Positions 7,266-16,310 of a DNA stretch of 39,926 nucleotides are shown here, one piece after another; within the stretch, counting starts at the first letter, position 1; each line of letters opens with the position of its first letter. The translations under genes and the position numbers were made by a program. The notes beneath the pieces are model-generated. The model saw only the letters and a program-made list of their open reading frames with translations. It ran no database searches and had not been told where the DNA came from. The DNA is from CAWGCE01 sp964480915 (GTDB taxonomy: Bacteria; Planctomycetota; Planctomycetia; Pirellulales; Pirellulaceae), in contig CAYZRS010000050.1 in the NCBI GenBank assembly GCA_964480915.1, forward strand, positions 1 through 39,926, written 5' to 3'.

Positions 7266-7694
7266 GTGGAGAACGAAGCTTGCCCGGTAAAACGAGTCGC
7301 GATCGCGGTCGTGCAGCGGACGGGCGCTGGCGGCCAGATCGAATTTCTCGTCGGACGTCGCGCAGCGGGCCAGACGCTGCCCGGTTGTGACGAGTTTCCT
7401 GGCGGTGGTATTCGCAAGCACGAATCGCCATGCGAGGCGGCGCTGCGCGAGTGTTGCGAAGAAACCGGTGTGCAATTTGCAGAAGCGAACGAATTGCTCG
7501 TTGTCGAGCATCAGTATGATTTTGGCCGTTTAGAACTGCATTTCTATTTGTGTCTGATGGAGCCCGCAGCGACGACGAAAGCGCTCTCGCCGTTTCGCTG
7601 GGTGACCAAGGATCGCTTGGCCGCGTGCTCTTTTCCGGCCGCCAACGAACCGGTGCTGAAGCGGTTGTTGGGGGAGGGCAGCCCGGGCTGCTAG
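7266..7694 (+). CDS. Nudix (MutT-like) hydrolase
   Basis: A 142-residue cytosolic Nudix protein. The complete Nudix box is visible at about residues 46-68, GGGIRKHESPCEAAL followed by RECCEETGV, matching Gx5Ex7REUxEExGU, so a metal-dependent pyrophosphohydrolase is expected. The C-terminal FRWVTKDRLAACSFPAANEPVL resembles 8-oxo-dGTP diphosphatases of the MutT type, but substrate cannot be fixed from sequence. It starts with GTG six bases after fabI and is probably co-transcribed with it. Confidence 0.85.
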   Translation: MENEACPVKRVAIAVVQRTGAGGQIEFLVGRRAAGQTLPGCDEFPGGGIRKHESPCEAALRECCEETGVQFAEANELLVVEHQYDFGRLELHFYLCLMEPAATTKALSPFRWVTKDRLAACSFPAANEPVLKRLLGEGSPGC

Positions 7695-8000
7695 CGGCTC
7701 GGCGGTCGGCGACGCTTCTTCTGGGCCCCAGATGACGGGGCTCGCCATTTCGACTCGCTCTCACCAGAAGGATCGCCTACCTTTCCCCCTGAATTGACGT
7801 TTGTAGATTTTTCATTCTTTGTCGCATTGCAGCGAGCAACTCGGCATCCCGAAAGAGTGAATGGCTGCAGAACCGAGGCGTTGATTCCAATGCCCGCGTG
7901 TTGATTTACTTTGGCTTGAGTTTTGCAGGAAAGCTTTCCAGCGTAAATCACTTTGGCCGCGCACGATGCGCAGCCTTGATCCAACCATGGAAGGAAGAGC
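7695..8000. other. Intergenic region upstream of metallopeptidase
   Basis: Mostly gene-free. A 113-codon minus-strand frame (7691-8032) crosses it, but it starts inside the peptidase gene, has no ribosome site and ends in a lysine/arginine/proline-rich run typical of antisense frames. No promoter or hairpin was convincing. Confidence 0.4.
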
Positions 8001-9224
8001 ATGGAAGCTCGCATCGCACGTGTTGCGCTCATCGGCGCAGCGGTTGTCTCTTTTTGTGCCGGCCCGATTTCTGCGGCCAGCTATCGAACAACGAATTTTA
8101 TTGTCCAAGCGCGATCGCCACAATTCGCAAAGCAGGTTGGCGACTTGGCAGAACACTATCGACGCAATTTGGCGATTGAATGGTTGGGGCAAGAGTTACC
8201 ACGCTGGGGTGATCCATGCCCGATCACGGTCGAAGCGGCACCCAACTTAGGTGCCGGTGGCGCCACCAGCTTCATGTTTGATCGCCATCACCCGTTTGGC
8301 TGGACAATGTCGATTCAAGGTTCCGAGGAGCGAATCCTCGATTCGGTTCTGCCACACGAAGTGACCCATACGATTTTCGCAACGCATTTTGGAGCCCCAC
8401 TGCCTCGCTGGGCCGATGAAGGTGCCTGCACGACGGTGGAGCACGTGAGTGAACGCGCCAAACAGCAACGCCTGCTGCTCGAATTCTTGCAGACAAATCG
8501 GGGCATCCCGTTTAATCGCATGTTTGCGATGACCGAGTACCCACACGACATTTTGCCGCTCTATTCGCAAGGCCACTCGCTGGCTCAGTATCTCATCGCA
8601 CAGGGTGGGAAACGGAAGTTCATCGATTTTGTCGGCCGCGGTATGCAAAATTCCCGCTGGGACGACGCCGTGATGGAATTTTACGGCTTTCGCGATCTGT
8701 CCGACTTGCAGGTGACTTGGGTCGATTGGGTGCGATCGGGTTCGCCGGCGAACGTGGGCGGTCGGCAGCAGTTGGCCGCGGGAGAGCCACGCGTCAATCC
8801 GCAGGCAATGCGAGCGACGGATCCCACGGGCGGCTTTGAATTGAAACCGCTCGACAGGTCGGCAGCTACAAGCATCGCGTCTTCGGATCGGTCGGACCGG
8901 TCCCCGCAGCGTTCGGCAAGGCCGCTTGTCGATGTTCCTCCGCGCGGCGCGGCGAAGGCAACACGCCCTACGATGGCACTGGCCGAAAACCGCAGCTCAT
9001 CCCGTGGCAGCTGGTATGCACGCCGCGGTCAGGCTGTGGAGTCAGTTTCTGAATCTCGCCAACCGCAAGTCACATCACGCCCACAGCAGGTGCAGCAGGT
9101 TCAAGAACGGGTTCTTGAGTGGAATTCTAGCGCTCGTATTCCGGCTCGAGATCAGCAAGCCCAACCGAGGCAGCCGATCCTGTTCGATGCACCGCCGAGC
9201 GGTGTGCCAACCGCCTGGCGTTAG
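8001..9224 (+). CDS. Secreted gluzincin-like metallopeptidase
   Basis: A 407-residue protein with a signal peptide (about 1-26, ending ISAAS). The zinc site is HEVTH at about residue 119, with a downstream glutamate in RWADEGACT that fits the third ligand of gluzincins (MA clan). The catalytic domain ends near residue 250; the last 150 residues are low-complexity, rich in Ser, Arg, Pro and Gln, and probably disordered. The start is supported by GGAAGG upstream of the ATG. It acts outside the cytoplasm. The substrate is unknown. The architecture is one I associate with planctomycetes, though I cannot name a specific family. Confidence 0.8.
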   Translation: MEARIARVALIGAAVVSFCAGPISAASYRTTNFIVQARSPQFAKQVGDLAEHYRRNLAIEWLGQELPRWGDPCPITVEAAPNLGAGGATSFMFDRHHPFGWTMSIQGSEERILDSVLPHEVTHTIFATHFGAPLPRWADEGACTTVEHVSERAKQQRLLLEFLQTNRGIPFNRMFAMTEYPHDILPLYSQGHSLAQYLIAQGGKRKFIDFVGRGMQNSRWDDAVMEFYGFRDLSDLQVTWVDWVRSGSPANVGGRQQLAAGEPRVNPQAMRATDPTGGFELKPLDRSAATSIASSDRSDRSPQRSARPLVDVPPRGAAKATRPTMALAENRSSSRGSWYARRGQAVESVSESRQPQVTSRPQQVQQVQERVLEWNSSARIPARDQQAQPRQPILFDAPPSGVPTAWR

Positions 9225-11954
9225 TTAGCGGACGACGATGGTGTCGCTTTCGCTCAGTCGCTGCAGCTGCTCGAGTAGTTCATCGATACGGTTTCGAAGT
9301 TCTCTGATCGCGTCTGGGCATTCGTCGAGCCGCGATTCTTTGGCCAGCGTTTCCAGTTTCGCGGCGGCGGCAGAGGCTTTCGATCCGCCCATGTTGGCCG
9401 ATGTTCCTTTCAGCGCGTGAGCCGCTTCGGTCAAAAGATCGGCATCCTGTTGGGAAAGACCTGACTCCAATCGTGAAAAGTATTTAGGCACATCGTCCCG
9501 GAAGACGTCGATGATGGAATTCAGGAATTCTCTGTCGTGATCGACTCGTTCTAACAAATCATCGTGAAGCAGAACGGAAGAAGGTTGGTAAAGTGGTGCC
9601 GTGGCCGCATTCGTAGATTCGATCTCTTCCGGGTCGATTTCCTCGGTTGGCAAAGTCGGTTTGTTGGTTAGCTCGACCATGATACGGTCCAGATCTTCAA
9701 AGCGGATTGGCTTCGTCGCATAAGAGTTCATGCCTGCCGCTAAGCATTTGTCGCGATCGCCTTGCATGGCGTGTGCCGTCAGCGCCACAATCGGAGTCTC
9801 GCGGACACGCGCGCTTTGACTTTGTCGAATGCGACGAGTCGCTTCGAGTCCATCGAGCACGGGCATTTGGACATCCATCAGGACGACTTCGAAGGCTTCT
9901 TTCTCCAAACATTCAACGGCGACCTGCCCGTTTTCAGCAATGGTCACATCGTGCCCGGCACGGCTGAGGGCGCGAACCATCAGTTGTTGATTGACTCGGT
10001 TATCTTCGGCCAGCAAAATTGTCAGCGGGCGGGCGGCCTGATCAAAACCGACCGTTCGTGGTTTCGTCTCGACGCGTTTGAGCTGGTTTGCGGCTGGGCG
10101 GTGGAGCACTTCGACCATCGAATCCAAAAGCTCGGATTGTTTGACCGGTTTTACAAGGTAGTCGGAAATGGAAAGCTCTTTGCACCGTTTGGGGGAATCG
10201 GTGCAGTCGGCCGAGCTGAGCATGATCACCGAGTGTTCATAGGTCGCCATGGTTTGCAGTTCGGCAGCAACGGCGAAGCCGTCCATCTCCGGCATGTGAG
10301 CGTCCAGCAGAATAAATCGATATGGCTCGTTCGCTTGGGCGGCCCGTTCAATCTCGGCAACGGCTTCGGCGCCGCTGGCCACAGAGGTTGGCGACATTTT
10401 CCAGTTTCGGACCATCTCTTCGAGAATGAGACGATTGGTTGGGTGATCGTCCACCACAAGTGTGCGGATGTTCTCGAAGGAGACGAGTGTATTGAGTCGG
10501 TCGTCCTCTGCGACTTGGTCCGTTTCTTCAAACCTGGCTTCGAAGCGGAATTGGCTGCCTTCGCCCGGTTGACTGGTGGCTCCAATCGAACCGCCCATCA
10601 TTTCGACAAGGCGACGCGTGATCGTCAGTCCGAGGCCGGTTCCTCCGTAAACACGGGTGGTCGATCCGTCGGCCTGAGTAAACGGTTGGAAGATTTCGGT
10701 GAGATTGGCGTTGGAGATGCCGATGCCCGTATCTTCGATCGAGAACGAAACGGGCACCCCGCCAATGGCCGCATCGCCAGGTTCTACAAAGACGGCGATT
10801 TCTCCTGAGTCAGTGAACTTTATGGCGTTGCCCAAGAGATTGACCAGGACTTGGCGTAAGCGAGCTGCGTCGCCGCTGACGTAGGTCGGAAGAGACGAAT
10901 CGACACGATAGATAAGCTCGATGTTCTTTTTCGTTGCCGCGAGCGCGAACAGGCGCATGGCGTCACCGACCGTATCGCTAATGTTGAAAGGTTCGGAATC
11001 GAGTGAAAGCTTGCCCGCTTCGATCTTCGAGAAGTCAAGGATGTCGTTAAGGACGGTCATCAGCGAATCGGCCGACGATTCGACAAGCTCGAGTTGGCGA
11101 CGCTGGTCGGCCTTCAGGTCGGTATCAAGCAACAATTCCGTCAATCCAATGATACCGTTCATCGGCGTGCGGATTTCATGGCTCATGTTGGCTAAGAATT
11201 GGCTCTTCGATCGGCTCGCCGTTTCCGCTGCTTCGGCAGCTTCCTTCAGTTCGCTGGTTCGTTCTTGGATCGTTTTTTCGATGCTCTGATTTGTGATTTC
11301 CAATTCAGCGGTGCGCGATGCAACTTGCCACATTTCCGTCTTGGAGTGCACGCAAGCAACGACCAAGAAGATGTCTTCGAAGATGACCCAAGCCGCATGC
11401 TCCACCCACCGCCATTCGGCTCCACTGGCGACTCCATAGATCGACTGCGACCAATAGATGCCTCGAAAAAAGTGGTCCGCAGCCACAATCAGCGTCGCCG
11501 GAACCAGCACTTTCCAATCACGGTAAATTGCGAGGAAGGCCAAGGAGCCGAAAATATGAAAGTGGGACTCGATCCGTCCGCCGGTGATGTGGATCAATAA
11601 TGACGAAAACAGGACTTGCGAAGCTGCCATGACATACCGAGTCGTCGGCGTGCCCGGTAATCGCCAAGCCAGATAGATCGGCAGGCTGGTGAGGAGGCCG
11701 CCAAAAATAAATGCCAGCTGCAAATGGGCATGCGTAGCAGACTGTGCCCCTGCCCATGTCCGAGGTGAAATCCATGTCGCACAGACGATACACGCGGCCC
11801 ATTGAATCAACATCAACAACGCCAGCAACCGATCGGTGCGGCGATAGACGTGTTGTTCGTGTTCCTCGAAAAGGACCCGCGCTCGCGGCGCGACGAGTCC
11901 GTCGTCAATCATCGCGCCGGTGGAAGTGTAGTAGATTGATGAGGAGTTATTCAT
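9225..11954 (-). CDS. Hybrid sensor histidine kinase with two REC domains and HPt
   Basis: A 909-residue membrane kinase. Residues 40-220 hold about six hydrophobic segments with the sequence ITGGRIESHFHIFGSLAF, which occurs in a group of bacterial membrane sensors. A coiled coil leads to the HisKA box (FLANMSHEIRTPMNGIIGL, His about 257) and the HATPase domain (NLLGNAIKFTDSG, DTGIGIS, GGTGLGLTITRRL). REC1 carries LLDAHMPEMDG (Asp about 553), REC2 LMDVQMPVLDG (about 695), and the C-terminal HPt has AHALKGTSANMGG (about 846). It can therefore run a complete phosphorelay alone. The start at 11954 lies 4 bases after the upstream gene; a longer frame to 12080 is inside that gene and is not used. 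Confidence 0.93.
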   Translation of the reverse strand: MNNSSSIYYTSTGAMIDDGLVAPRARVLFEEHEQHVYRRTDRLLALLMLIQWAACIVCATWISPRTWAGAQSATHAHLQLAFIFGGLLTSLPIYLAWRLPGTPTTRYVMAASQVLFSSLLIHITGGRIESHFHIFGSLAFLAIYRDWKVLVPATLIVAADHFFRGIYWSQSIYGVASGAEWRWVEHAAWVIFEDIFLVVACVHSKTEMWQVASRTAELEITNQSIEKTIQERTSELKEAAEAAETASRSKSQFLANMSHEIRTPMNGIIGLTELLLDTDLKADQRRQLELVESSADSLMTVLNDILDFSKIEAGKLSLDSEPFNISDTVGDAMRLFALAATKKNIELIYRVDSSLPTYVSGDAARLRQVLVNLLGNAIKFTDSGEIAVFVEPGDAAIGGVPVSFSIEDTGIGISNANLTEIFQPFTQADGSTTRVYGGTGLGLTITRRLVEMMGGSIGATSQPGEGSQFRFEARFEETDQVAEDDRLNTLVSFENIRTLVVDDHPTNRLILEEMVRNWKMSPTSVASGAEAVAEIERAAQANEPYRFILLDAHMPEMDGFAVAAELQTMATYEHSVIMLSSADCTDSPKRCKELSISDYLVKPVKQSELLDSMVEVLHRPAANQLKRVETKPRTVGFDQAARPLTILLAEDNRVNQQLMVRALSRAGHDVTIAENGQVAVECLEKEAFEVVLMDVQMPVLDGLEATRRIRQSQSARVRETPIVALTAHAMQGDRDKCLAAGMNSYATKPIRFEDLDRIMVELTNKPTLPTEEIDPEEIESTNAATAPLYQPSSVLLHDDLLERVDHDREFLNSIIDVFRDDVPKYFSRLESGLSQQDADLLTEAAHALKGTSANMGGSKASAAAAKLETLAKESRLDECPDAIRELRNRIDELLEQLQRLSESDTIVVR

Positions 11955-11958
11955 GACT

Positions 11959-12561
11959 TCACTTCGCTCGACAAATGGCTTGTGGGTTCGGGGCAGCGAA
12001 TAGTGCACAGCCGAAGACAGGTGTGTTTGGAGTGTCGCACGTTTGGTGGTCGACCCATTGTTCGATCGCGGCGCGGCCACGACTGATACCTTCGTGCCCG
12101 CGAGAAATCGTCAATCCGCCATGGAAAATGCATTGGCCTTCTTGGCTAAAAAGGAATGCTTCACCAGAAGTCGTTGCACCGAATCGCGTCGCTGTGTGGC
12201 CCGCACGATCGTTTACGACATGAATGCCTGCGATGGCTTCCGCCAGCGCCCGGATGCGCGTCTGGCTCCATTTTGTATCGACACCCGTGGGTTGGATGAA
12301 GAGAACGTGCGTGGTCAGATCGTCACGGCAGTTGGTCGTGAGCCGTGAGAGTTCGGCAATGCTCGCAGCCGTACAGGGGCATCGGGGGTGACAGAAAACG
12401 ACGAGTGTCGGATGGTTCGCGTCGCGGTGCAGTACCGTCTCCGTGGGCCATGCGGTGCAGTCGCTGGCCGTGTTACCCGCTGTTTGTTCATAGCGAATTG
12501 CGAAACCGACGACGGTTGCCACCGCTACTGTCCAAACCGCGACTAACAAACTGATCCGCAT
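11959..12561 (-). CDS. RedB-like thioredoxin-fold protein
   Basis: A 200-residue protein with an N-terminal membrane anchor or signal (MRISLLVAVWTVAVATVVGFA) followed by a thioredoxin-like domain. The segment TLVVFCHPRCPCTAASIAEL carries a CxxxCxC-type cluster where thioredoxins have CxxC, matching what I know as RedB-like proteins. The later GEAFLFSQEGQCIFHGGLT fits the thioredoxin beta-hairpin. It is likely to act in the periplasm in thiol redox chemistry or metal handling. It sits 4 bases upstream of the hybrid kinase, so the two are almost certainly one operon and this protein may modulate or feed a signal to the kinase (inference). Confidence 0.7.
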   Translation of the reverse strand: MRISLLVAVWTVAVATVVGFAIRYEQTAGNTASDCTAWPTETVLHRDANHPTLVVFCHPRCPCTAASIAELSRLTTNCRDDLTTHVLFIQPTGVDTKWSQTRIRALAEAIAGIHVVNDRAGHTATRFGATTSGEAFLFSQEGQCIFHGGLTISRGHEGISRGRAAIEQWVDHQTCDTPNTPVFGCALFAAPNPQAICRAK

Positions 12562-12788
12562 ATTCGGTACTCTGGGTGGCCTTTAGTAGACGAAAACGGT
12601 CGCCCTTTCCAGCAGCGCCTACGCGACTGAGAAATGTAGGTCGCATTTTTTTGGCCAAGACAAGAAACGTGAAAATTGTGAGCTACGGTTGCCTAGTGAA
12701 ATCCCTACCATTGGCGGATTACACCGTCATTAAGGACAAGGCAGACAACAGAAAGACGCGTCTTGCGTCGGGAACGGGGGGAGTTGCG

Positions 12789-13205
12789 GTGACAAGTGAC
12801 CAAACGAAAAACGGAAACTACACAATACTTGTCGTTGACGATGAACGAACGAACCGGGCAATTTTTGGATTGCACCTGCGCCGGCGGGGTTTTCACGTCA
12901 TCGAGGCGGTCACCGGTGAAGAAGCGCTAGAGCATCTCGCGACGCAACCTTCGATCCATCTCGTCCTGCTTGATATTGTGATGCCCGGTATGAATGGGCT
13001 GCAGGTTTTAGAAGTTATCCGCCGATCGTTGCCGGCTGTCGAGTTGCCGGTCATCATGGTCACGGCAGAAGAGGAAGACGGTCAAGTGATCCGCGCCTTC
13101 GAACTGGGGGCGAACGATTACGTGACGAAGCCGGTCAACATCGAGGTTACGATGGCTCGGATTGCGGCTCATCTGAAAGAAAGTGCCCTGTCGAGTAATG
13201 CTTAG
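12789..13205 (+). CDS. Single-domain response regulator
   Basis: A 138-residue stand-alone receiver domain: the acidic pair in ILVVDDERTNR (Asp17, Asp18), phosphoacceptor Asp62 in LVLLDIVMPGMNG, the threonine in VIMVTAEEE, and the conserved lysine in YVTKPVNIEV. There is no output domain, so it probably relays phosphate or controls a partner by contact. I use the GTG at 12789, six bases after a GGGGGAG ribosome site; the frame is open to 12576 but the extra 71 residues are not receiver-like. It is divergent from the RedB-like/hybrid kinase operon, and the HPt of that kinase is a plausible phosphodonor. Confidence 0.85.
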   Translation: MTSDQTKNGNYTILVVDDERTNRAIFGLHLRRRGFHVIEAVTGEEALEHLATQPSIHLVLLDIVMPGMNGLQVLEVIRRSLPAVELPVIMVTAEEEDGQVIRAFELGANDYVTKPVNIEVTMARIAAHLKESALSSNA

Positions 13206-13222
13206 ACGCTGGGGCCGTGCAT

Positions 13223-14698
13223 TTAGCGAACGCTCTCGTTCGCTTTCAACAGGTGCCGAACGGCCGCCTGAAACGTTGGGTCCTGCTTGGCTCCTGACGT
13301 ATGTCTGATGGGGCGGTCCGGTTGTATACCTTGGCCTTCGATGATGGTGCCGTCGGGCAACATGCTAACCCAACGCGAATAAAACACCTCGACTCCATTC
13401 GGCAGCGAAACAGCGGCCGGGTTGCCGCTCGCACCACGCGTCGCTTGGCCGAACAGCGTCACGTGGGGCAACGCTTTCAGCATCATCGCCAGGCCTTCGC
13501 CACTGCTAACGCAGCCAGGTCCGATGAGACAAGCGACCGGCTTATTGAAGGCAGTTTGACGGGCCGGTTTCAAGAATCGCCGCGAAGGCGGGCCGAAGTC
13601 TGAGGCGTCGGAGCCGTTTCGGCGCACCGATTGGGCGTAGAGTACGGGTTCGTCGGTAAACAGCCCAGCCATGACTTGTGCGTTTGGCTCTGCACCGCCG
13701 CTATTCTTTCGCAAGTCGACGATGATTCCTGAGCAGTCTTCGAAGAGCGCTTCGATCTGCCGAGCCGCCCTCTCGAAATCGGTCCGTTTGCCCGCAAGGT
13801 GTTGGACCGCCACATATCCCAACCGATCCTTCGTGCGACCAATGATGACAGCGTCACCAATGTTGGATCGATTCGTCAGCTGTGCCGAGATGATTGGGTA
13901 ATAAGAGTTCGCGGAATACTTGGATCGGTGAGTCGGAATCTGCTTGCCTGCCGGATCGATGATCCAGACATGGGTGTCTTCGAGTGTCGCCAACATGGGA
14001 CGAATTGCTTCGATGAACTCTGCGGGCGATTCTGCCGCGACGGCACGCGCTCGATAGTCTGTCGCCAACTTCTTCCAATCGACCTGTTTGAGCTGCGAGA
14101 AGCTATAAGAACGTCGCATGTCGGCCAAGAGGATATCAAACGAGTCGGTTGCCGGCGATTCAAGAACCTCGATCGAACGGACGTCCAGCTGGCCCGTTTT
14201 GGAAAGAAAGACCACGACCGATGTCTGGGCAGTGTTGGCAGGGACTCGAATGGAAAATTCGTCGACTTGCAGTTCCGGGCTGGTCACGTTGCCAAACGTC
14301 AGCGCGAGCCTTTTTCCCGCAGCGTCTTCACAAAGCACTCCGACAAAACAGTTGTCGTATTGGTTGCCTTCGCGCTTCACCCCGATCTGTCGCGCCTCAA
14401 AACGAACTCTCAGCGACGCGCCCGGGGCGACGGTTATCATTTGCGACAGCGATCGCCAGGTCTCCGTAGAGGCATCTCCGGAAAGTGATACGCCGCCGTT
14501 CTTTCGGGCCACTATCGAAGACCTTTTCCCGTCTTGTCGCCCGGCGCCGACCGTTACTCCCCAGGAGGCCGGTTTACCCTCTTTCCAAACGGCGAAGTCG
14601 CCGTTCATCAAACGGTTTGAATCCCTCTTCTGGGCGGCCGAGTCAGTCACAATTCCTAAAGACAGCAGCATTGCGCCGACAAATAAACATCTTTTCAT
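13223..14698 (-). CDS. Secreted S41-family (C-terminal-processing-type) peptidase
   Basis: A 491-residue exported protein. A signal peptide (about 1-24, ending DSAAQ) is followed by a beta-rich domain (about 30-185, LMNGDFAVWKEGKPASWGV) that looks like a carbohydrate-binding-type jelly roll. The tail-specific-protease catalytic core follows, with GIIVDLRKNSGGAEPNAQ and the nucleophile region GPGCVSSGEGLAMML. No PDZ domain is evident between the two, unlike CtpA. The gene starts at 14698 (MKRCLFVGAML); six more residues are possible upstream. It is convergent with the response regulator. Role outside the cell is likely; the substrate is unknown. Confidence 0.85.
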   Translation of the reverse strand: MKRCLFVGAMLLSLGIVTDSAAQKRDSNRLMNGDFAVWKEGKPASWGVTVGAGRQDGKRSSIVARKNGGVSLSGDASTETWRSLSQMITVAPGASLRVRFEARQIGVKREGNQYDNCFVGVLCEDAAGKRLALTFGNVTSPELQVDEFSIRVPANTAQTSVVVFLSKTGQLDVRSIEVLESPATDSFDILLADMRRSYSFSQLKQVDWKKLATDYRARAVAAESPAEFIEAIRPMLATLEDTHVWIIDPAGKQIPTHRSKYSANSYYPIISAQLTNRSNIGDAVIIGRTKDRLGYVAVQHLAGKRTDFERAARQIEALFEDCSGIIVDLRKNSGGAEPNAQVMAGLFTDEPVLYAQSVRRNGSDASDFGPPSRRFLKPARQTAFNKPVACLIGPGCVSSGEGLAMMLKALPHVTLFGQATRGASGNPAAVSLPNGVEVFYSRWVSMLPDGTIIEGQGIQPDRPIRHTSGAKQDPTFQAAVRHLLKANESVR

Positions 14699-14888
14699 GA
14701 CCTTACCCTTCCGCATTTCACTGGTTCCGTTTTGGGACCTACGCTCCCTGTGGAGGATTCAAGGATCGAGCTCACAACTCCCCTGTGAGTGTCGATTTCG
14801 TGCAACTTGAAATCGCCTGAATTCTACATGGCCATTGGATTTTACCGAATGGAACGGATGTGAGGTCGTTTTTCGGTCGGATTCGAGT

Positions 14889-14904
14889 GGGCACCAAAAT
14901 TGCA
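14889..14904 (+). promoter_or_regulatory. Sigma54-type (-24/-12) promoter of the aminotransferase operon
   Basis: GGGCACCAAAATTGCA matches the consensus TGGCACG-N4-TTGCW at all but the first and seventh positions, with the critical GG (14890-14891) and GC (14902-14903) exactly 10 bases apart. A start near 14915 would leave a leader of about 50 bases before the ATG at 14967. Dependence on RpoN and an enhancer-binding protein follows if it is real. Confidence 0.55.
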
Positions 14905-14966
14905 CTCTTGACGGTCGGGAGCCGGCAGTGTCGGCAAGGGACAGGGAATTGAAGGAGGGGAGCGTC

Positions 14967-16280
14967 ATGCTGAATACCATCGATCGTGTTGAATCAGAAG
15001 TTCGCGGCTACGTGAGGTCGTACCCCACGGTTTTTGACACCGCTTTGGGAGCAATCCTAACGAACAGCGGAGGAAAGCAGTTTATCGACTTTTTCGCTGG
15101 CGCCGGCACGTTGAATTATGGTCACAACAATCCGGTATCTAACCAAGCGCTGTTGGACTACATCCAGCGAGGCGGGATCCAGCACGGCTTGGACAAAGCG
15201 ACGACCGCCAAGATCGACTTTTTGCAGACGTTCGAAGAACTGATTTTGCAGCCGCGTGGGATGGACTTCAAAGTGCAGTTCACAGGTCCAACCGGTACGA
15301 ATTCGGTGGAAGCGGCGATCAAGTTGGCGCGCAAGGTGAAACAGCGTTCGCACATTGTGGCCTTTACGAACGCCTACCACGGACACAGCTTGGGCTCGCT
15401 CGCTTTGACGGCCAATCAGTACTATCACGACGAACACTACGGCTCGCACAACAACGTCACGCACCTGCCATTCGATAAGTACTTCGATGGCGTCGACTCG
15501 AGTGAAATGTTTCGAAAGATGCTGGACGATCCGAGCAGTGGGTTGCCGAAGCCAGCCGCTGTGATCTTAGAGACCATTCAGTGCGAAGGGGGCATCAATG
15601 TTGCCAGCTTCGAGTGGCTGCAAAAAATCGTTCAATTGTGCAAAGAACGAGACATCTTAGTCATCTTCGATGAAATTCAGATCGGCAATGGTCGCACTGG
15701 CCGCTTCTTCAGCTTTGAAGATGCCGGCGTGATGCCCGACATCATTTGCTTGTCGAAAGCGATAGGCGGTGGTCTGCCGATGTCGTTGGTTCTGATCGAA
15801 CGAAGTCTGGATCAATGGAAGCCGGGTGAGCATACCGGCACATTTCGCGGTAACAATTTGGCCTTTGTTGCTTCGCGGGCTGTCCTTGAGTACTGGCGAA
15901 CCGATCAATTGGAAACACACATCGCTGCCTGCGGCAAGATGATTCATGATCGCTTAGTGCGGATTTCCCATCGCTGCTCGGCGAATCAATTCGATGTTCG
16001 AGGCCGAGGCATGGTCTGGGGGATTGAAGTCGGAGACGGTGAAGTGGCCAGAAAGATCATTCAACACGGCTTCGATCATGGCCTGATCATTGAAACGGCG
16101 GGAGCTTCCGATCAGGTCGTCAAATTGCTGCCACCGCTGACGATTACGAAGAAGCAGCTGACAAGAGGGCTCGATCTGCTGGAAAAGGCTTTTGAAGCGG
16201 TCCTACCGGCTCCGGCTGTTCCGCTCGTCTGTGATTTGCCAAGCAATAGTATCACTTCCATGACACGCGGCACTGTCTAG
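14967..16280 (+). CDS. EctB-like diaminobutyrate--2-oxoglutarate aminotransferase
   Basis: A 437-residue class III PLP aminotransferase of the EctB/Dat type: FFAGAGTLNYGHNNP, GPTGTNSVEAAIKLAR, NAYHGHSLGSLALT, FDEIQIGNGRTGRFF and the PLP lysine in LSKAIGGGLPMS (Lys264). EctB enzymes make L-2,4-diaminobutyrate from aspartate semialdehyde and glutamate. The ectoine genes ectA and ectC are absent, so the product probably serves another pathway. The start at 14967 has a strong ribosome site (GGAGGGGAG); the frame is open to 14835 but that part overlaps the sigma54-type promoter. It is first in an operon with the adenylation/carrier/hydrolase fusion 30 bases downstream, which suggests its product is the adenylated amino acid (inference). 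Confidence 0.88.
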   Translation: MLNTIDRVESEVRGYVRSYPTVFDTALGAILTNSGGKQFIDFFAGAGTLNYGHNNPVSNQALLDYIQRGGIQHGLDKATTAKIDFLQTFEELILQPRGMDFKVQFTGPTGTNSVEAAIKLARKVKQRSHIVAFTNAYHGHSLGSLALTANQYYHDEHYGSHNNVTHLPFDKYFDGVDSSEMFRKMLDDPSSGLPKPAAVILETIQCEGGINVASFEWLQKIVQLCKERDILVIFDEIQIGNGRTGRFFSFEDAGVMPDIICLSKAIGGGLPMSLVLIERSLDQWKPGEHTGTFRGNNLAFVASRAVLEYWRTDQLETHIAACGKMIHDRLVRISHRCSANQFDVRGRGMVWGIEVGDGEVARKIIQHGFDHGLIIETAGASDQVVKLLPPLTITKKQLTRGLDLLEKAFEAVLPAPAVPLVCDLPSNSITSMTRGTV

Positions 16281-16310
16281 ACGAATCTTTCTTAGCTTGC
16301 GAGACCCATC

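Noticed and set aside
7691..8032. A 113-codon minus-strand frame filling the gap before the metallopeptidase
   Set aside because: It begins within the peptidase coding sequence, has no ribosome site and has a low-complexity basic end.
9762..10808. A 348-codon plus-strand open frame inside the hybrid kinase gene
   Set aside because: It is antisense to well-conserved HATPase and REC sequence, rich in His/Gly/Phe as antisense frames of GC-rich genes usually are, and has no ribosome site.
14967..16280. Ectoine biosynthesis cluster
   Set aside because: Only an EctB-like gene is present; ectA and ectC are not adjacent, and the next genes are an adenylation/carrier fusion and a hydrolase.
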